From DATAYF01 sp036272735 (GTDB lineage Bacteria > Chloroflexota > Ktedonobacteria > Ktedonobacterales > Ktedonobacteraceae): a stretch of 7,764 nt of DNA. This document shows positions 5,571 through 7,764 of the stretch, one piece after another. The translations under genes and the position numbers were made by a program. The DNA lies in assembly GCA_036272735.1 (NCBI GenBank), contig DATAYF010000459.1, positions 1-7,764 of the forward strand, given 5' to 3'. The first letter of the stretch is position 1. Each line of letters begins with the position of its first letter. The notes under the pieces are model-generated. The model saw only the letters and a list, made by a program, of their open reading frames with translations, made no database searches and was not told the DNA's origin.

Positions 5571-6746
5571 ATGGCCTTAACGATAGGAATAATTGGTCTG
5601 CCGCAAAGTGGCAAGACAACTTTGTTTAACGCCCTCACCAGAGCCAATGCACCCATTGAGGGCTACGCTACCAGCACGGTGCAGGCCAACCTGGCAGTCG
5701 TGCAGGTGCCAGACGCACGTTTGCAGCCGCTCGCCGATATCTTCCATCCCAAGAAAGTTACGCCAACCACTGTCGAGTTTGTCGACGTTGCTGGCGTGGG
5801 CCAGAGCGCGATGGGCGCTAAAGAGAAGAAAGAGGGCTTGAGCGCGGAATTCCTGGGACACATTCGTAACGCTGACGCGCTGGCGATAGTCCTACGCACG
5901 TTTGCCGATAGCAACGTACCGCATATTAACGATACGATTGATCCCTACCGTGATCTGGAAAGCCTCAATGCCGAGCTGGTCCTGACCGACCTAGCCACCG
6001 TCGAAAAGCGTATCGAGCGGGCGAAAAAGGCCGCAAAGTCTGGTGATAAGAAGTATCTGCAAGAGTTGGAGATGCTCAACCGTTTGCACGAGGCACTGAG
6101 CGAGTTCACGCTGGCGCGTGAGTTGGAGTATTCGCAGCAAGACTACGCGATCCTGAGCGAGCTGTTCCTGCTCACCATGAAGCCACGTATGTACGTGCTC
6201 AACGTGAGTGAGGATCAGCTTGGCGCGGCCAACGAACTGCTCGAAAAGTTGCGGCAGGGTGCGGATGTGCCGGAGAGCAGCCTGCAAGGCGAGCTTCAGG
6301 GTATTGCGCGCGTTGCGAAACAGGCACGAGCAGAAGGCTCTGAGGTGGTTGCAGTAACCGCTCGCCTGGAGGCTGAACTGTCTGAGCTATCCGAAGAGGA
6401 GGCGCAGGAATATCTGGAATCACTGGGTCTTCCGCAACTGGGCGCGGACCGCGTGATCCAGGTTGGTTATCGCCTGCTCAATCTGATTACCTTCCTGACC
6501 GCTGGCGAGGATGAGGTACGCGCCTGGACGGTGACGAAAGGAGCCAGGGCACCAGAGGCGGCGGGTAAGATTCACTCCGATATCGAGCGCGGCTTCATTC
6601 GTGCCGAGGTGGTGCATTTCGACGATTTCATCGAGAATGGTTCGTTCGCGGCTGCAACCAAGAAGGGCGTGCTGCGGCTTGAAGGGAAAGACTACGTGGT
6701 GAAGGATGGCGATATCGCCCACTTCCGCTTCAACGTAGGACGCTAA
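5571..6746 (+). CDS. ychF: Ribosome-associated Obg-family ATPase YchF
   Basis: YchF is the Obg-family P-loop protein that prefers ATP to GTP. It binds ribosomes and is linked to stress responses, including negative control of oxidative-stress defence in E. coli. This copy has 391 residues, a little over the usual ~365. The P-loop is GLPQSGKT (9-16), G3 is DVAG (72-75), the ATP-specifying G4 is NVSE (211-214, NxxE in place of the GTPase NKxD), and the C-terminal TGS domain runs from about 304 to 388. A coiled-coil insertion lies between G1-G3 and G4 (about 140-185), as usual. Much of the extra length is a segment around 230-256 before the VAVTAR strand (260-265). The ATG at 5571 is set by the AAGGAA site. 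A peroxidase-type gene follows after 43 bases, probably on the same transcript, which suits YchF's link to redox stress. Confidence 0.95.
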   Translation: MALTIGIIGLPQSGKTTLFNALTRANAPIEGYATSTVQANLAVVQVPDARLQPLADIFHPKKVTPTTVEFVDVAGVGQSAMGAKEKKEGLSAEFLGHIRNADALAIVLRTFADSNVPHINDTIDPYRDLESLNAELVLTDLATVEKRIERAKKAAKSGDKKYLQELEMLNRLHEALSEFTLARELEYSQQDYAILSELFLLTMKPRMYVLNVSEDQLGAANELLEKLRQGADVPESSLQGELQGIARVAKQARAEGSEVVAVTARLEAELSELSEEEAQEYLESLGLPQLGADRVIQVGYRLLNLITFLTAGEDEVRAWTVTKGARAPEAAGKIHSDIERGFIRAEVVHFDDFIENGSFAAATKKGVLRLEGKDYVVKDGDIAHFRFNVGR

Positions 6747-6789
6747 TAGAGAAGCGTTATTCCCAATTGTGGAAGAAGAGAGGTTTGGC

Positions 6790-7338
6790 ATGCCACGCAT
6801 CTCACCGGCCGATGTGGCGCTTATCCAAAATACAGTGACCGAGGGCAATGCGAGCATGGATATCATGTTTCGTACCATGGCACATCGTCCCGAACTGGCT
6901 CAGCACGCTATGCGCCTGGTTGAGGCCGCGATGCGTAGTGGCACGGTCGAGCCAGGGCTGAAGGAAATGCTCGCGGTGCGTGTCTCACAGGTCAATCACT
7001 GCTTCTACTGAATGAGTGTGCATACTGCCCTGGCAGGGCAGTTCGGTGTCAGCGAGGAGCTGTTGGACGCGATGTATCACATCGACGAGCATCGCGACCT
7101 GTTTACTGATCGTGAGTTGGCGGCATTGCGTTTCGCGGAAATAATGACCACGAGCGCTCGTGATGTCGATGAAGAGTTGTGGGATGAGTTGCAGTTCCAC
7201 TTCGACGATGGCGAAATCGTCGAGTTGGCGACGGTGATCGGTCTCTTCAACTTTTTTAATCGTTTCGCCGACGCGCTACAGCTACACGTACCCTCAGCGG
7301 GAAACACAAAGGAAGAGAAGAACGATGGCAACGCCTGA
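6790..7338 (+). CDS. AhpD-like (CMD family) selenoprotein with in-frame TGA read as Sec
   Basis: An alkylhydroperoxidase D / carboxymuconolactone decarboxylase family protein of 182 residues, if the TGA at 7009-7011 is decoded as selenocysteine. AhpD uses a CxxC pair with a nearby Glu and His in thiol-dependent peroxide or disulfide chemistry. Here Glu59, Cys71, Sec74 and His78 (NHCFY-U-MSVH) reproduce the spacing of M. tuberculosis AhpD Glu118/Cys130/Cys133/His137. The frame is unbroken on both sides of the TGA, and residues 75-182 continue the family fold (FTDRELAALRFAE, DGEIVELATVIGLFNFFNRF). A SECIS-like hairpin follows the TGA. The ATG at 6790 has GAGAGG 6 bases upstream. A GTG at 6769 would add 7 residues but is less likely. 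The gene follows ychF by 43 bases and overlaps the next gene by 14. Alternatives are a nonsense mutation of a Cys codon, or two separate ORFs (an ATG directly follows the TGA). Confidence 0.8.
7009..7042 (+). promoter_or_regulatory. Sec codon and bacterial SECIS-like hairpin
   Basis: The TGA (7009-7011) is followed after 12 bases by ACTGCCC (7024-7030) and GGGCAGT (7036-7042), a perfect 7-bp stem, or 8 bp if T7031 pairs with A7035. The apical loop TGGCA (or GGC) carries GG at its beginning. Known bacterial SECIS elements lie within the coding region just after the UGA and present a conserved G near the start of a small apical loop about 16-37 bases downstream. Here the loop begins 20 bases downstream. 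SelB would bind this loop to deliver Sec-tRNA. Confidence 0.75.
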
Positions 7339-7567
7339 ACAAAAACTTGATGGGCTGCTCACCGATTTGCGTGAGTTGACAACGTACCTGCATGGCCGCG
7401 GCGATAAGACGCTGGCGATGTCCAAGCAATTCGAGGATAACGCGCAACGCGACGCTTCGAACCGGCAGTACGATCTCAACCAGGCCAAAATGCTGGATTA
7501 TCAACATCACCTGTGGCACGAAATCGGGAATTTAGTCGAGAAGCTTGTCAAGCAGTATGAGAAGTAA
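7325..7567 (+). CDS. Small helical protein of unknown function
   Basis: An 80-residue, highly charged, probably all-helical protein that I do not recognise (MATPEQKLDGLLTDLRELTTYLHGRGD… to a Lys-rich end). Heptad-like spacing of Leu, Met and aromatic residues in 8-22 and 55-78 suggests a helical hairpin or short coiled coil. It has no cysteines, signal or membrane segment. Its ATG lies 14 bases inside the end of the AhpD-like gene in another frame, with an AAGGAAGAGAAG ribosome site upstream. This arrangement implies translational coupling to the full-length (TGA read-through) product. A functional partnership with the putative selenoprotein is inference. Confidence 0.75.
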   Translation: MATPEQKLDGLLTDLRELTTYLHGRGDKTLAMSKQFEDNAQRDASNRQYDLNQAKMLDYQHHLWHEIGNLVEKLVKQYEK

Positions 7568-7589
7568 GAGCGCTCCTGATTTGAAATAC

Positions 7590-7626
7590 AAAAAAGCCTC
7601 AAGCTGTATGTACATACGGCTTGAGG
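7590..7626 (-). terminator. Rho-independent terminator downstream of the tRNA-Thr remnant
   Basis: CCTCAAGC (7597-7604) pairs with GCTTGAGG (7619-7626), and the stem continues inward to about 13 bp with a GTAC loop. On the minus strand it is followed by six T (A-run at 7590-7595 on plus). Its orientation and its position 8 bases past the tRNA CCA fit the original terminator of the tRNA gene. On the plus strand it may also help to end the ychF operon, but no T-run follows there. Confidence 0.75.
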
Positions 7627-7634
7627 TGTGATCT

Positions 7635-7679
7635 TGGAGCCGGTGAAGGGACTCGAACCCCCGGCCAGCTGTTTACAAA
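7635..7679 (-). pseudogene. 3' half of a tRNA-Thr (TGT anticodon to CCA); possible att site
   Basis: On the minus strand the bases from 7679 to 7635 fit a canonical tRNA 3' half. They give the anticodon loop TTTGTAA (anticodon TGT), the 3' anticodon stem ACAGC, a 5-base variable loop TGGCC, T-stem GGGGG/CCCTT with loop TTCGAGT, acceptor strand CACCGGC, discriminator T and encoded CCA. The matching 5' half (GCCGGTG acceptor, D-arm, GCTGT) is not found. A partial GCCG and a GCTG occur upstream, but no D-arm can be folded. It is therefore either the 3' fragment left by site-specific integration into a tRNA-Thr gene or a decayed tRNA. The retained downstream terminator favours the first. Confidence 0.6.
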
Positions 7680-7764
7680 TTTTCTGGCAGCGTTTTATTA
7701 TCCTTGCGTCGGCTCCTCCATGTGTTTTATCAGCTAGTAACATTTTCTTTTTCATTTGATGACA
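7680..7764. other. AT-richer DNA at the right edge, possibly the end of an integrated element
   Basis: These 85 bases are visibly more AT-rich than the genes to the left. On the minus strand a frame is open from the window edge through ATGs at 7755 and 7743 (MKKKMLLADKTHGG…) and runs on across the tRNA fragment without a natural stop before 7507. The part to the right of 7680 could be the tail of an element-borne gene, but I recognise no family and do not call a CDS. Confidence 0.3.

Noticed and set aside
6420..6878. 152-residue antisense ORF under ychF and the AhpD-like gene
   Set aside because: It is a shadow of two well-supported plus-strand genes, with no family features of its own.
6769..7011. 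The first AhpD-like part as a complete 80-residue gene ending at TGA
   Set aside because: It would end one residue before the second active-site Cys, and the same frame continues the family fold for another 108 residues. A SECIS-like hairpin follows.
7012..7338. Separate gene starting at the ATG directly after the TGA
   Set aside because: Its product would begin in the middle of the active site, and the gene lacks its own ribosome site. Reinitiation is possible but does not explain the conserved spacing.
7635..7720. tmRNA 3' end or tRNA-Sec
   Set aside because: The acceptor end CACCGGC-T-CCA with a TGT anticodon loop and 5-base variable loop is Thr-like. No TCA anticodon, long variable arm or 8-bp Sec acceptor is present.
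7507..7755. 82-residue minus-strand ORF across the right end
   Set aside because: Its latter two thirds are the tRNA fragment, the terminator and the antisense of the small helical gene, so it is not a whole real gene.
1..7764. CRISPR array or canonical parS site
   Set aside because: No regularly spaced direct repeats were seen. No close match to TGTTTCACGTGAAACA was found by eye near parAB.

Overview
This is an ordinary bacterial chromosome segment with mixed gene orientation, moderate-to-high GC and little non-coding space. It carries several ATG/GTG starts with clear Shine-Dalgarno sites, and a complete Soj/Spo0J (ParA/ParB) pair. The protein style (DinB-like protein, COG2521-type methyltransferase, FmdB zinc ribbon, YchF) would suit Chloroflexota, for example a Ktedonobacteria-like lineage, or a related Terrabacteria group. 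That assignment is inference from general familiarity, not proven by the sequence.

Layout. Positions 1-141 hold the C-terminal tail of an unrecognised plus-strand gene. Positions 142-381 are non-coding and hold a foldback element with perfect 29-bp ends, nested inside a second, 20-bp inverted repeat that sits where two convergent genes end. From 4398 down to 382, five genes read leftward as one tight operon: parA, parB, a DinB-like protein, a SAM-dependent methyltransferase and an epoxide-hydrolase-like enzyme. A good promoter (TTGCTT-17-TACAAT) and a leader palindrome precede parA. Two more leftward genes follow: a small membrane protein and an FmdB-type zinc ribbon protein. The zinc ribbon gene has its own promoter, with a 14-bp palindrome over the predicted start site. 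At 5571 the direction switches to rightward: ychF, an AhpD-like (carboxymuconolactone decarboxylase family) gene, and an 80-residue helical protein.

The most interesting item is the AhpD-like gene at 6790-7338. It contains an in-frame TGA (7009-7011) exactly where the second cysteine of the CxxC active site belongs. Reading the TGA as selenocysteine gives C71-F-Y-U74-M-S-V-H78, with E59 upstream, which reproduces the Glu/Cys/Cys/His spacing of AhpD. Twelve bases after the TGA is a perfect 7-8 bp hairpin (7024-7042) with GG in its apical loop, matching the layout of a bacterial SECIS element. This window therefore very probably encodes a selenoprotein that conventional gene calling would split in two or label a pseudogene.

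The right edge carries, on the minus strand, a well-formed 3' half of a threonine tRNA (anticodon TGT through CCA) followed by a strong terminator. It lacks a recognisable 5' half and is joined to AT-richer DNA that continues past the window. This looks like the attachment-site end of an integrated element lying to the right, or a decayed tRNA.
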